A DNA stretch of 64,000 nucleotides from the NCBI RefSeq assembly GCF_004795055.1, contig NZ_SSBJ01000036.1:1-64000 (forward strand). The letters are read 5' to 3'. The notes below the pieces were generated by a model that was not told where the DNA came from, did no database searches, and saw only the letters and a list, made by a program, of their open reading frames with translations. Shown piece by piece: positions 28,796 to 37,174 of this stretch (its first letter is position 1; every line of letters begins with the position of its first letter). This DNA is from Streptomyces sp. A1136 (GTDB lineage Bacteria; Actinomycetota; Actinomycetes; Streptomycetales; Streptomycetaceae). The translations under genes were made by a program, and so were the position numbers.

Positions 28796-30613
28796 TTACT
28801 GGCGGGTTGTGGACAACCTCGCCACCGTCGCGTACTGCTCGCGCACCTCCCGGTACCGCAGCAGCTCCGCCGCGACCGGCTCCAGCACCCGGGCCCGGCC
28901 GCATCCCGCCGCAGCCTGCCGCAGCCGTCGCTCCGCGTCCTGCCCGTAGCGGCGCGCCGGTCCGCGCGCCGCCATCGAGCAGGCCCATTCGACGAGCGGA
29001 CCGCCGACGATGCCCGCGATCATCAGTAGCACCGGGGGCATCAGGCGCGGCTCCAGGACACCGATGATCTGCCCGGTCAGCCACAGTCCGCCGAAGATCT
29101 GGAGCAGTGTCATGGCGGCCTGCGCCAGTACCGCCGCCGGCCACCACTTGGGCCGCGGCGGCTTGGCCTTGGGCACGGCGACGGCCGCGCCCAGGGTCAC
29201 CGCGATCTCGTCCAGCGCCTCGGGCAGTCGCTCGGCCCCGCGCACCGCCGTCTCGCGTACCGCCTGGGCCCACGGCTCGGGCAGCCCGACGACCGCCTCG
29301 TCCGCGACGATCCGTACCGCCTGCTCCACCCGCTGCCGGGCCGTGACCTCCTCCTCGGCCGGCGCCGACAGGGCTCCCGGGGAGCGCCCGATCGCCGCGA
29401 GGGCGGCCAGCCCTGACAGGGAGCGCGGGGCGCGCCTGCTCTCGTACCAGCGCCACAGCCGCAGCCACGGCGTCCCGCACGCCTTGCCGGCGTTGCGTCG
29501 CCAGGCCCGCTCGGCGGCGAGCCCCGCGGCGTACGCCCCGACCGCCTCCGCGAGCCGGTCTTCGAAGGCGGCGCGCGCCGCCTCCCCGATCTCGGGCCCC
29601 GCGTGACCGTCGGCGACGTACAGCGGATGCAGGCGCGCCGCGGCCCTGTCGACATCGGCGGAGATCCGCCGGGTCGCCGCGCCCTTCTCCTGGGTGAACT
29701 GGCCCAGTAGTTCGCGCAGTTCCCCGACCCCCTCCCCGGTCAGCGCGGACAGCCCGAGGACGGTGGCGCCGGGCTCGCCGTGCTCGCCGAGCGCCATGCC
29801 GTCCTCGTCAAGCAGCCGCCGCAGGTCGTCCAGGACCAGGTCGGCGGCCTCCCCGGGCAGCCGGTCCACCTGGTTCAGTACGACGAAGGTCACCTCCGCG
29901 TGCCCGGCCAGCGGTCGCAGGTACCGCTCGTGCAACACGGCGTCGGCGTACTTCTCCGGGTCCACCACCCACACGACCGCGTCGACGAGTGCCAGTACCC
30001 GGTCCACGTGTTCGCGGTGCGCGACGACCGCCGAGTCCAGGTCCGGCAGGTCCACGAGGACCATCCCGCGCAGCGCCTCGGCCTCCGGGGTCTCCCGGGG
30101 CCGGCGCCGTAGCCGTCCCGGGATCTCCAGCCGGTCGAGGAGCCCGGCGGCCCCGTCGGACCAACTGCACGCGATCGGCGCGGCGGTGGTCGGGCGGCGC
30201 AGCCCCGTCTCGGAGATCTGCACTCCCGCGAGGGCGTTGAAGAGCGTGGACTTGCCGCTTCCGGTGGCTCCGGCGATCGCGACGACCGTGTGCTGGGGGG
30301 ACAACCCGCGCCGCGCCGCCGCCTCGTCGAGCACCCGACCGGCCTCGGCGAGGCTCGTACCGTCGAGGATGCGGGTGCGGGAGAGGCCGACCAGTTGGCG
30401 CAGCGCGTCCAGACGGGTCCGCAGGGCCTGCGCCTCGGGGCTGACCGGGGGCGCTGGTACCTTGCCGCCGTCGCCGCCGGCTCCCGAGACGGCCCGCACG
30501 AGCGCCTCGTCGCTGTCGTCGCCTTCCGGGCCTTCGCCGGTGGGCTTGGGGCGCGAGCGTGCGATGAAGCCGTCGTCCCAACGTTCCTCGCTGCGGTCGG
30601 TCAAGGCGCTCAC
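28796..30613 (-). CDS. dynB: Dynamin-like GTPase DynB, membrane-integral
   Basis: 605 residues. The GTPase domain starts near residue 95: P-loop GATGSGKSTLFNAL, switch region RRPTTAAPIACSW, DLPDLDSAV (G3) and LNQVDRLPG (G4, NxxD). Two hydrophobic helices near the C-terminus (LLQIFGGLWLTGQIIGVL; MPPVLLMIAGIVGGPLVEW) anchor it in the membrane. In S. venezuelae the paired dynamins DynA and DynB stabilise FtsZ ladders during sporulation septation, DynB being the membrane-integral member. GTG 30613 is preceded by GGAGAGG and starts 4 bases after the dynA stop, so they form one operon. Assignment is by domain layout and pairing. Confidence 0.87.
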   Translation of the reverse strand: MSALTDRSEERWDDGFIARSRPKPTGEGPEGDDSDEALVRAVSGAGGDGGKVPAPPVSPEAQALRTRLDALRQLVGLSRTRILDGTSLAEAGRVLDEAAARRGLSPQHTVVAIAGATGSGKSTLFNALAGVQISETGLRRPTTAAPIACSWSDGAAGLLDRLEIPGRLRRRPRETPEAEALRGMVLVDLPDLDSAVVAHREHVDRVLALVDAVVWVVDPEKYADAVLHERYLRPLAGHAEVTFVVLNQVDRLPGEAADLVLDDLRRLLDEDGMALGEHGEPGATVLGLSALTGEGVGELRELLGQFTQEKGAATRRISADVDRAAARLHPLYVADGHAGPEIGEAARAAFEDRLAEAVGAYAAGLAAERAWRRNAGKACGTPWLRLWRWYESRRAPRSLSGLAALAAIGRSPGALSAPAEEEVTARQRVEQAVRIVADEAVVGLPEPWAQAVRETAVRGAERLPEALDEIAVTLGAAVAVPKAKPPRPKWWPAAVLAQAAMTLLQIFGGLWLTGQIIGVLEPRLMPPVLLMIAGIVGGPLVEWACSMAARGPARRYGQDAERRLRQAAAGCGRARVLEPVAAELLRYREVREQYATVARLSTTRQ

Positions 30614-30617
30614 CGTG

Positions 30618-32234
30618 TCACCTCTCCTTCTGCAGTACGGACAACGCGGCGATCAGCTCGGCCTGTGGTTCGGGGTTCACTTCCAGGGCCTCCAACGGGG
30701 CGAGCCGGCGGTCCCGTTCGGCGCGCAGCACCTGGTCGAGGTGTTCGGCGACGAGTTCCCCGCCCCGGTCGCGCAGGCGCAGGGCGGCCTGCGCGCCGAT
30801 CCGCTCGGCGAGCTTCTCCCCGGCCGGGCGGGCCCGTTTGCCGCCCAGCAGGGCGGAGACGAGGAGGGCCGCGACGCCGTCGGGGTCCGGCGGCGGCTGC
30901 CGGTCGAGCTGCGCGACCTCTTCCTCGGCGAGTTCCTCCAGGACCCGCCGCCAGCGGCGTACGGCCATGCCGATACGTTCCGCCGCCTCGCGGTCGGGGG
31001 CCGGCACGGGCAGGGCCGCGGCGGCCGGTTCGCGTCGCCAGGCGCCGGCGATCCGCTCGTCCGCGGCGGCGACCGCGCACTGCAACAGCGCGGCGAGGGA
31101 TTCGGCCAGCGAGTCGAGCAGTTCGTCGGCGCTCGTGTCCAGGGGGTAGCCGCGCCAGCGGGTCAGCGCGTCACCCGCGAGTACGGCCCCTCGGTCGAGC
31201 CGGTTGCGCACCCGCCTGCCCTCGCGCTTGTACGCGTCCTCCACGGCCGCGGTCAGCCGTACGGCGGCGGCGTGCTGGGCGGCTACGGCGGAGGCGAGTT
31301 CGGGCATGCGGCGGCCGAGGGAGTCGAGCGCGCCGAGGGCCGTGCGCCCCACGGCGTACTGGCGGGCGGCCGGGTCCGTGGCGTGGTGGCTGAGCCACTC
31401 GAACAGCGGCGCGACGGCGCTGGCCGGCAGCAGCCCGCCCCCGCCGGCCGACTCCGGCAGCTCGGGGACGGTGAAACGCGGGACGTCGCCCAGCCCGGCC
31501 CGGTTGAGCAGGGCCCCGTACTGCCGTGAGACGTCGGCGAGCACCTGGTGCGGGACCCGGTCGAGGACGGTGACGAGGGTGGCCTTGTACTGCTTGGCGG
31601 TGCGCAGGAGGTGCCAGGGGACGGCATCGGCGTACCGGGAGGCGGTGGTGACCATGACCCAGACATCGGCGGCGCAGATGAGTTCGGCGGCGAGCGTCCG
31701 GTTCTCGACGACGAGGGAGTCGATGTCGGGGGCGTCGAGGAGGGCGAGGCCCCGCGGCAGGGTGGAGACGGTCTCGATCCTCAGTTCGCGGGTGACGTGA
31801 AGAGGTCCGCGCGGATGCGTCCTTCTGGGTGTGGGGCGTACGTCCTCCTCGTCCTGGGGCGCCCATACGCGGGTCAGGTCGGGCAGGACCCGCATGCCGG
31901 CGAACCAGTGGTGGTCGTCGGGGTGGCAGACGAGCACGGGGATGCGGGTCGTGGGGCGCAGGACACCGGCTTCACTCACCTGGCGGCCTACGAGAGAGTT
32001 GACGAGAGTGGATTTACCGGCCCCGGTGGACCCGCCGACGACGGCGAGGAGCGGCGCCTCGGGCGCCTTGAGCCGGGGTACGAGGTAGTCGTCGAGCTGC
32101 GCGAGCAACTCGGCTCTCGTCTGACGGGCGCGCGGGGCGCCGGGTAGGGGCAGCGGCAGACGCACGGACGCGACCCGGTCGCGCAGGGCGGACAGGGCAT
32201 CGAGCAGCTGAGGCCGAACATCCAAGGTCACCAC
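30618..32234 (-). CDS. dynA: Dynamin-like GTPase DynA
   Basis: 538-residue GTPase. P-loop VVGGSTGAGKSTLVNSLVG near residue 65, then RPTTRIPVLVCHP, LLDAPDIDSLV (G3) and VTVLDRVPH (G4-like). The remainder is helical and Ala/Arg/Glu-rich with no clear transmembrane pair, unlike its partner. It is first in the operon dynA-dynB-(ssbB). Two adjacent GTG codons, 32234 and 32231, could start it; no Shine-Dalgarno is visible before either, so leaderless or weakly initiated translation is possible. Expected role: sporulation septum assembly with DynB at the FtsZ ring. Confidence 0.86.
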   Translation of the reverse strand: MVTLDVRPQLLDALSALRDRVASVRLPLPLPGAPRARQTRAELLAQLDDYLVPRLKAPEAPLLAVVGGSTGAGKSTLVNSLVGRQVSEAGVLRPTTRIPVLVCHPDDHHWFAGMRVLPDLTRVWAPQDEEDVRPTPRRTHPRGPLHVTRELRIETVSTLPRGLALLDAPDIDSLVVENRTLAAELICAADVWVMVTTASRYADAVPWHLLRTAKQYKATLVTVLDRVPHQVLADVSRQYGALLNRAGLGDVPRFTVPELPESAGGGGLLPASAVAPLFEWLSHHATDPAARQYAVGRTALGALDSLGRRMPELASAVAAQHAAAVRLTAAVEDAYKREGRRVRNRLDRGAVLAGDALTRWRGYPLDTSADELLDSLAESLAALLQCAVAAADERIAGAWRREPAAAALPVPAPDREAAERIGMAVRRWRRVLEELAEEEVAQLDRQPPPDPDGVAALLVSALLGGKRARPAGEKLAERIGAQAALRLRDRGGELVAEHLDQVLRAERDRRLAPLEALEVNPEPQAELIAALSVLQKER

Positions 32235-32557
32235 ATGCGAAGAATGCCCAATTTAAGGCCATTTTTGAAGCTTATACGCCCTCTGCGCGCCGACCGCGAC
32301 TCCAGCGGGACATCATGGACACGGCGGACGAGTGGGACGCAGGCATAACGAGTGCACAACACCCAGGGGCGCCGCGGCGCAAAAGCGATGCGAGAATCGC
32401 ACCTGCCTGCGATTATCGGACCGCTTCACCGAACCTCCACATCGTGGCACGCGGGTGAAGCAACCGGGACAAGGCGACCGGAGCCCTATCCTTGACCCGG
32501 CACGGACCACAGTCCCACCCCCACCCAGGGGCTCCAGGCCACCACGGCCACCTTCCG
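32235..32557. other. Intergenic region upstream of dynA and the tRNA gene
   Basis: 323 bases without a gene. It is less G/C-rich than its surroundings near 32240-32280 and 32340-32420, consistent with promoters for dynA (leftward). It contains a perfect short palindrome at 32389-32401 (TGCGA, three bases, TCGCA), with a further GCGAT just downstream at 32409-32413. No convincing -35/-10 pair was found for either neighbour. Confidence 0.5.
32389..32401. promoter_or_regulatory. Palindrome TGCGA-N3-TCGCA upstream of dynA
   Basis: Perfect 5-bp inverted repeat with a GAA spacer, extended by flanking GCGAT copies. It lies about 155 bases upstream of the dynA start and could be a regulator site; the binding protein is unknown. 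Confidence 0.35.
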
Positions 32558-32630
32558 GCCCCCGTAGCTCAGTGGATAGAGCAGGTGCCTTCTAAGCACT
32601 TGGCCGCAGGTTCGAGTCCTGCCGGGGGCA
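32558..32630 (+). tRNA. tRNA-Arg (anticodon TCT)
   Basis: A 73-base cloverleaf. The acceptor stem pairs GCCCCCG (32558-32564) with CGGGGGC (32623-32629), with discriminator A at 32630 and no encoded CCA. The D arm is GCTC...GAGC, the anticodon stem GGTGC/GCACT, the loop CTTCTAA with anticodon TCT at 32591-32593, and the T loop contains TTCGAGTC. It decodes the rare Arg codon AGA. Confidence 0.97.
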
Positions 32631-32651
32631 CTCTCTCCACACGACCCGCGA

Positions 32652-32669
32652 CCCTCCCCCCGGGGAGGG
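32652..32669. terminator. Possible short hairpin after tRNA-Arg
   Basis: CCCTCCCC at 32652-32659 can pair with GGGGAGGG at 32662-32669, though the full pairing would leave only two loop bases, so about six pairs with a six-base loop are realistic. No U-tract follows. Confidence 0.4.
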
Positions 32670-32927
32670 CTCCGCGCCCGGCACCCCGGCGCCCCGGACG
32701 CGGGCCGGATCGCCCCGGTCGGCCGCGCCGAAACCCGGTGCGCGGATCGCCGATGGCGCGTTTCCTCGCCCATGAGGTCGACCGGTGATCACATCCCCCT
32801 CACACGTCCGTGGGGAAGGGCCGCCGTGGGGCGCGCGATACCCTGGGGCGCTGCCGAGCCCTGGAAGACCGCGCCCCGAGCCGGTCGGAGCACCGGCGGC
32901 CGCCCCCATCGACTCAGTGGAGATCAG

Positions 32928-34031
32928 GTGCATCCGGTCCAGATCGTGGACTTGTTCGCAGGCCCCGGCGGACTCGACGTGGCCGCCACGAAGCTCGGCG
33001 TGGCCGCGGCGGGCGTGGAATGGGACTCTGCGGCCTGCACGACACGCCGGGCCGCGGGCCTGGTCACCGTGGAAGGGGACGTACGGCGCTACGGCCCCTC
33101 CCATTTCCCGGACGCCGACGTACTGGCCGGTGGGCCTCCCTGCCAGACCTTCACCGTGGCGGGCGGCGGGGCGGGCCGCAGGGCGCTGGACGACGTGCTC
33201 GCTTTCGTCGCCCGCATGGTCGCCCGCGAGGGGCGCGAGGAGATCGCGAAAGACCTCTCGAAGATGGAGGACGAGCGAACCGGCCTGGTCCTGGAGCCTC
33301 TCCGGTGGGTGCTCGAAGCGATCGACGTCCACGACGCGCCCTACCGCGCGATCGTCCTGGAGCAGGTTCCCGCGGTGCTGCCGGTCTGGGAGGCGTACGC
33401 GCAGGCCCTTCGGGGCGAGGGCTACTCCGTCGATTGCGGCCTTTTGCGGACGGAGGCGTACGGCGTTCCCCAGACACGCAGGAGAGCCGTCCTCATCGCC
33501 CGGATGGGCGGTGAGGACGTGCGGCTGCCCGCGCCGACGCACCGTACCTACCGCAAGGGCCTCCCGCGCGACGCCGGCGACAGCACCTTGCAGCCGTGGC
33601 GGACGATGGGAGAGGTGCTGCCGGAGCGCGAGTCACCCTTCCACGTGGTGTCCAACTACGGGACGGGGGGGGACCCCAAGGCCCGTGGGCGGCGCAGCTC
33701 TTCGGAGCCGTCGGCCACCGTCACGGGCAAGATCTCGCGCAACCGCGTGCTGGCGCCCGACGGCGGCGAGGACCGCTTCTCCCCCTCCGAAGCCGGCCGG
33801 CTGCAGACCTTCCCCAAGGACTACCCGTGGCTGGGGCGTGACGTGGGCCAGCAGATCGGCAACGCCGTCCCGCCCCGCCTGGCCATGCACGTCCTCTGCG
33901 CCGCCTTCGGTTGGGCTCCCCCGTCCGACGCGATGCTGCGGTCGCTCGAAACGTGGGAGACGCAACCGGCGTTCGTGCCGGACGCCCGCGTCCGAGAGCC
34001 CGAGGTCGCGAGCGTGGCGCAGTACGTCTGA
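32928..34031 (+). CDS. DNA (cytosine-5) methyltransferase, solitary
   Basis: 367-residue C5 methyltransferase. Motif I VDLFAGPGGLD opens the protein. Motif IV GGPPCQTF carries the nucleophile Cys72. Motif VI reads LEQVPAV instead of the usual ENV, keeping the Glu. Motif VIII is QTRRRAVLIA, and motifs IX/X are RLQTFPKDY and QIGNAVPPRLA. GTG 32928 is chosen because GGAG lies 5 bases upstream and motif I follows at residue 6; the frame stays open to 32772 but that part is Arg/Pro-rich. No restriction endonuclease or Vsr nuclease gene is adjacent. It lies about 300 bases after the tRNA gene, a typical place for acquired genes. Target sequence unknown. Confidence 0.92.
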   Translation: MHPVQIVDLFAGPGGLDVAATKLGVAAAGVEWDSAACTTRRAAGLVTVEGDVRRYGPSHFPDADVLAGGPPCQTFTVAGGGAGRRALDDVLAFVARMVAREGREEIAKDLSKMEDERTGLVLEPLRWVLEAIDVHDAPYRAIVLEQVPAVLPVWEAYAQALRGEGYSVDCGLLRTEAYGVPQTRRRAVLIARMGGEDVRLPAPTHRTYRKGLPRDAGDSTLQPWRTMGEVLPERESPFHVVSNYGTGGDPKARGRRSSSEPSATVTGKISRNRVLAPDGGEDRFSPSEAGRLQTFPKDYPWLGRDVGQQIGNAVPPRLAMHVLCAAFGWAPPSDAMLRSLETWETQPAFVPDARVREPEVASVAQYV

Positions 34032-34113
34032 GCGACACGGGGGCGGGAGCGGACCCCCGGGTCACCGGGGCGGGAAGCGGGGACCTGGGCGCCTTCCGGG
34101 CGCGGCACGCGCT

Positions 34114-35208
34114 TCAGGTCGTCGACCCGGCCGGTTCGGGGATCGGGGCCAGGCGGTTGACGGCGAATTCGCGGTTGACGAGCGTCTGCTCGCGATGGGC
34201 CTCGGGGAGGTCCGGCAGGGCGAGCAGACGGTCGCAGGCTTCGAGCGAAGCGGCGTGGTCACCCACCCAGTAGGCGGTGATCGAGTACTCGAACAGCAGC
34301 CCCCAGCGGTACACCCACGGCTGCGTGAAGAGGAGGTCGTCCGGGCGCGGCCGGTCGAGCGCGGGTCGGACGAACGCGTGCGCCGAGTGGTAGCGACCCA
34401 TCCGGCGCAGGCGGGTCACCAGTTCGTAGCAGGCTTCGAGGCGCTGCGGGCGGGTCTCCCAGGCGCGTGAGAGGGCGTCCATGGCGGACGGCCAGTCGCC
34501 GGAGTCGGCCCGCAGGATGCCGGATTGGAGCAGGGCGAAGTACACCTCTTCGGCCCAGCCGCCGAGCCGCGCGCGCCGCTCGTAGAGGGCGATCGCCTCG
34601 TCCGTGCGGCCCATGTCGCGCAGGGTCTGGGCCAGGTAGAAGACGGTGCGGGCGTTGTCGGGGTCGCGTGCGAGCTCGGCGCTCAGCAGCCGCTCGTCGC
34701 GCTCGAACTTGTCGTGCTTGGAGCCGCCGTCGCCAAAGTCCTCGATGACGAGGGCGTCCAGGTTCTCCTGGGAGTGGTGCTGGTCGGCGGTCAGGTACTC
34801 GTGGGTGACGCCCTGGTAGCGCCAGGGGAGGTCGCCGCGGACCAGGCGCTTGATGCGGTACTCGGTCGGGCCCTCGTGGCGGAGCATGTAGGCGTCGGCC
34901 GTCAGCGGCGGGAGGGGGCCGTCGCGCCGGATGACCAGGTCGGCGTCCATGAGGAGCAGGTAGTCCGCGCGGCCGCGGGCGTGGGCGATGTTCAGGCTCC
35001 GGTTGTGGCCGAAGTCGCGGAAGGGTTCCTCGTGGAGTTCGCCCGGGACGCCGTGGAGCGCCGAGCGGATCAGCTCCTGGGTTCCGTCGGTCGAGCCGGT
35101 GTCCGAGATGACCCAGGTGTCGACGAGGTCGCGGACGGAGGCAAGGCATCGTCCGATGACCTTCGACTCGTTCTTGACGATCATGCAGAGGCAGATGGAC
35201 GGCTTCAC
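34114..35208 (-). CDS. Family 2 glycosyltransferase with TPR-like C-terminus
   Basis: About 364 residues. The GT-A domain opens immediately (KPSICLCMIVKNESKVIGR), with ISDTGSTDGTQE for nucleotide-sugar binding and LLLMDADLVI as the DxD metal site. The second half contains TPR-like repeats (DNARTVFYLAQTLRDMGRTD; AIALYERRARLGG). It resembles the SunS-type glycosyltransferases with TPR tails. The acceptor is unknown; the neighbouring collagen-like protein is a speculative candidate. GTG 35208 is preferred, with GGTGA upstream; ATG 35253 with AAGG before it would add 15 basic residues. It is convergent with the methyltransferase and divergent from the collagen-like gene. Confidence 0.85.
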   Translation of the reverse strand: MKPSICLCMIVKNESKVIGRCLASVRDLVDTWVISDTGSTDGTQELIRSALHGVPGELHEEPFRDFGHNRSLNIAHARGRADYLLLMDADLVIRRDGPLPPLTADAYMLRHEGPTEYRIKRLVRGDLPWRYQGVTHEYLTADQHHSQENLDALVIEDFGDGGSKHDKFERDERLLSAELARDPDNARTVFYLAQTLRDMGRTDEAIALYERRARLGGWAEEVYFALLQSGILRADSGDWPSAMDALSRAWETRPQRLEACYELVTRLRRMGRYHSAHAFVRPALDRPRPDDLLFTQPWVYRWGLLFEYSITAYWVGDHAASLEACDRLLALPDLPEAHREQTLVNREFAVNRLAPIPEPAGSTT

Positions 35209-35475
35209 GGCATCACCGTTTCGTGCGGTTCGGGCCGGGCGAGCTGGCGACATGCGACCTTATGGACCGCTTCGAGGGGGCGGCCGGCGGCACGCCGACG
35301 CACGCGGCCGGGTCCGCCTGGGGCACGCGTCCGTTGGGGCTCGTCTTGTAGGCCAATCCGTTAATACGCAGGCAAAAACCTCAAGCCGCCCCACCCCGGC
35401 TCCGATGACGGCAGGGGAAGCGTGAAATCCGCTTCCGGGCATCCCCCCTGATCCTGCTCGACAAGGAGCACACGA

Positions 35476-36552
35476 ATGAGTTCTGGGCCCACGAACCGGT
35501 CCTACCTCGGACCGCTTCCCCAACGCGGCAGCCGGCTGAAAGGCGGCGTCGTCGCGTCGCTCGCCCTGCTGCTCACGGGAATCGCGAGTCCCGCGATCGC
35601 CATGGCGCCGCACGCCGTGACCACATCCGACATCCGTCTGTCGGGTCCGATGATCGGTGGCGACGACGACCACTGCCAGGGAAGGCCCCACCACCACGAC
35701 GGGCGGCCGGAGGACGGCGGGCAGGAAGAGGAGAACGGGCAGGCCCGACTCGGGCAGCCGGGCCCGGAGAAGGTGGTACCGGGTATGCAGCCGGCCAAGA
35801 GCCCGGCTCACGGGGACAAGTGCGAAGGTCCGACCGGCCCGACCGGCCCGACCGGCCCGACCGGCCCCGAGGGCCCTCCCGGACCGACGGGTGACACCGG
35901 GCCGACGGGTGACACCGGGCCTGCCGGACCTGCGGGACCCGCGGGACCCGCGGGACCGGCCGGCGAGCCTGGTGCGGCGGGACCGGCCGGGCCCGCGGGC
36001 GTGGCGGGACCGGCAGGCCCTGCGGGTGCGGCCGGACCGGCGGGACCGGCCGGGCCCGCGGGCGCGGCGGGACCGGCAGGCCCTGCGGGACCCGCGGGAC
36101 CGGTCGGTCCGGCGGGCCCGTGCTCCGACATCGACGCCTTCGCCCCTTCGCTCGGCGAGGACTTCCAGGCCGTGCTCACCGGCGGCAAGACGTTCGTCGG
36201 CAAGGCCACCTCGCTGGGCGGGACGATCGTCTGGCAGGACCTCACCAACACCACGGCCACCGCGACCGACCCGGCGAACCCGAACTACCCCTCCGGTGTC
36301 TGTGGCATCGCCATCGAGGCACGGGGCAACAACGCCTACGTGAAGGCCGTGACGGTGAGCGGGACCGTGTGGCAGACGCACGGCGACATCGAGGGCAACA
36401 CGTTCGTCTGGGACGAGGGTTGGTTCCAGACGACGACCCCGGCGCCGGTGGTGCTCCGGGGCAAGAAGTCCGCGACGGCCATGAGGCCCGCCGCCGGCCC
36501 CAAGGGGGTGGCGAGCCCCAAGGTCGCCCCGCAGGGCGTGAAGCGCCCCTGA
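35476..36552 (+). CDS. Secreted collagen-like (Gly-X-Y) repeat protein
   Basis: 358 residues. An export segment (VVASLALLLTGIASPAIA, near residues 25-42) is followed by a His/Asp-rich stretch (GDDDHCQGRPHHHDG). Then come 33 uninterrupted Gly-X-Y triplets at residues 118-216, bracketed by Cys116 and Cys216. The C-terminal domain of about 140 residues (FQAVLTGGKTFVGKATSLGG) is beta-rich and unassigned. Such a run can form a collagen triple helix without hydroxyproline; the C-terminal domain may trimerise it. An AAGGAG lies 8 bases before ATG 35476. No membrane anchor or sortase motif is visible, so it is probably released or held by the wall. Confidence 0.9.
   Translation: MSSGPTNRSYLGPLPQRGSRLKGGVVASLALLLTGIASPAIAMAPHAVTTSDIRLSGPMIGGDDDHCQGRPHHHDGRPEDGGQEEENGQARLGQPGPEKVVPGMQPAKSPAHGDKCEGPTGPTGPTGPTGPEGPPGPTGDTGPTGDTGPAGPAGPAGPAGPAGEPGAAGPAGPAGVAGPAGPAGAAGPAGPAGPAGAAGPAGPAGPAGPVGPAGPCSDIDAFAPSLGEDFQAVLTGGKTFVGKATSLGGTIVWQDLTNTTATATDPANPNYPSGVCGIAIEARGNNAYVKAVTVSGTVWQTHGDIEGNTFVWDEGWFQTTTPAPVVLRGKKSATAMRPAAGPKGVASPKVAPQGVKRP
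35827..36123 (+). repeat. 33-copy Gly-X-Y collagen-like coding repeat
   Basis: Nine-base units encoding GPT, GDT, then mostly GPA (16 of 33 triplets), ending GPV-GPA-GPC. At the DNA level there are near-identical blocks (for example GGGCCGACGGGTGACACC in tandem at about 35900), so the tract is open to length change by in-frame recombination. Confidence 0.92.
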
Positions 36553-36652
36553 CCCCGCGGGTCTTGGCGTACGGAAGTACCGAGGCAGTGCGGTGACGTG
36601 TGCTGTGTCCGCCGGTTCGCGGGGCACGGCACACTGTCGCGTCCGGGGTGGT

Positions 36653-37174
36653 TCAAGGGGCGGACTGGGAGGCGGTGGCAAGGGCCGCGCCGGTGGGAGC
36701 GGTGGTCGGGGTCGGGGCCGCGGCGCCCGGGGCGGCGGTGGTCGGGCCGACGCCGAATGTCTTGACGGCCTGGTAGTACGTCCAGGCGGTGCTGAGACAG
36801 GAGGCCCTGCGGGCCCCCGCGTAGTGGGCGCACACGCGCTTCAAGTCGGCGTGGAAGGCGTCGTCCAGGCGCGGCTTGTAGGCGCGGAAGAGACCCGCCG
36901 CCCCGTAGTTGCGGTAGCCGAAGTCGTGGCGCGCGCAGGCCATCCGGAAGGGGAAGCCGAACGGGTTGTCCGGGGAGGTGGTGCAGTAGTCCGTGGTCCA
37001 GTCGAAGTCGTACGCCGCCCAGTCGCGCCGGTGGGCGCGCGCGTCGGCCCAGGCGTCGTAGCTCGCGACGCCGGTCTGGGTCCAGTCGCCCAGTACCCGT
37101 GGCTTGTCCGACGGAGGCACGACCGCGAGCAAACCGGCTGCCGCGGAGGCGAGGAGCGGGGCGAAGAGGCGCAA
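36653..37174 (-). CDS. Secreted prokaryotic phospholipase A2
   Basis: 173 residues. A signal peptide (MRLFAPLLASAAAGLLAVV) is followed by the prokaryotic PLA2 domain. The catalytic dyad is in CARHDFGYRN (His83, Asp84), with upstream WTTDYCTTSPDNPFGFPF supplying the calcium-binding loop and disulfide cysteines. Ca2+-dependent cleavage of the sn-2 acyl ester of phospholipids outside the cell is expected. The start is TTG 37174: a perfect GGAGG lies 6 bases upstream and the product begins directly with the signal peptide. The frame stays open to 37420, but offers no comparable start. The Ala/Pro/Thr-rich tail is extra. It is divergent from the next secreted-protein gene. Confidence 0.9.
   Translation of the reverse strand: MRLFAPLLASAAAGLLAVVPPSDKPRVLGDWTQTGVASYDAWADARAHRRDWAAYDFDWTTDYCTTSPDNPFGFPFRMACARHDFGYRNYGAAGLFRAYKPRLDDAFHADLKRVCAHYAGARRASCLSTAWTYYQAVKTFGVGPTTAAPGAAAPTPTTAPTGAALATASQSAP

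Noticed and set aside
35827..36123. Regular short repeats resembling a CRISPR array
   Set aside because: The units are 9-base Gly-X-Y codons inside an open reading frame, with no spacers and no cas genes.
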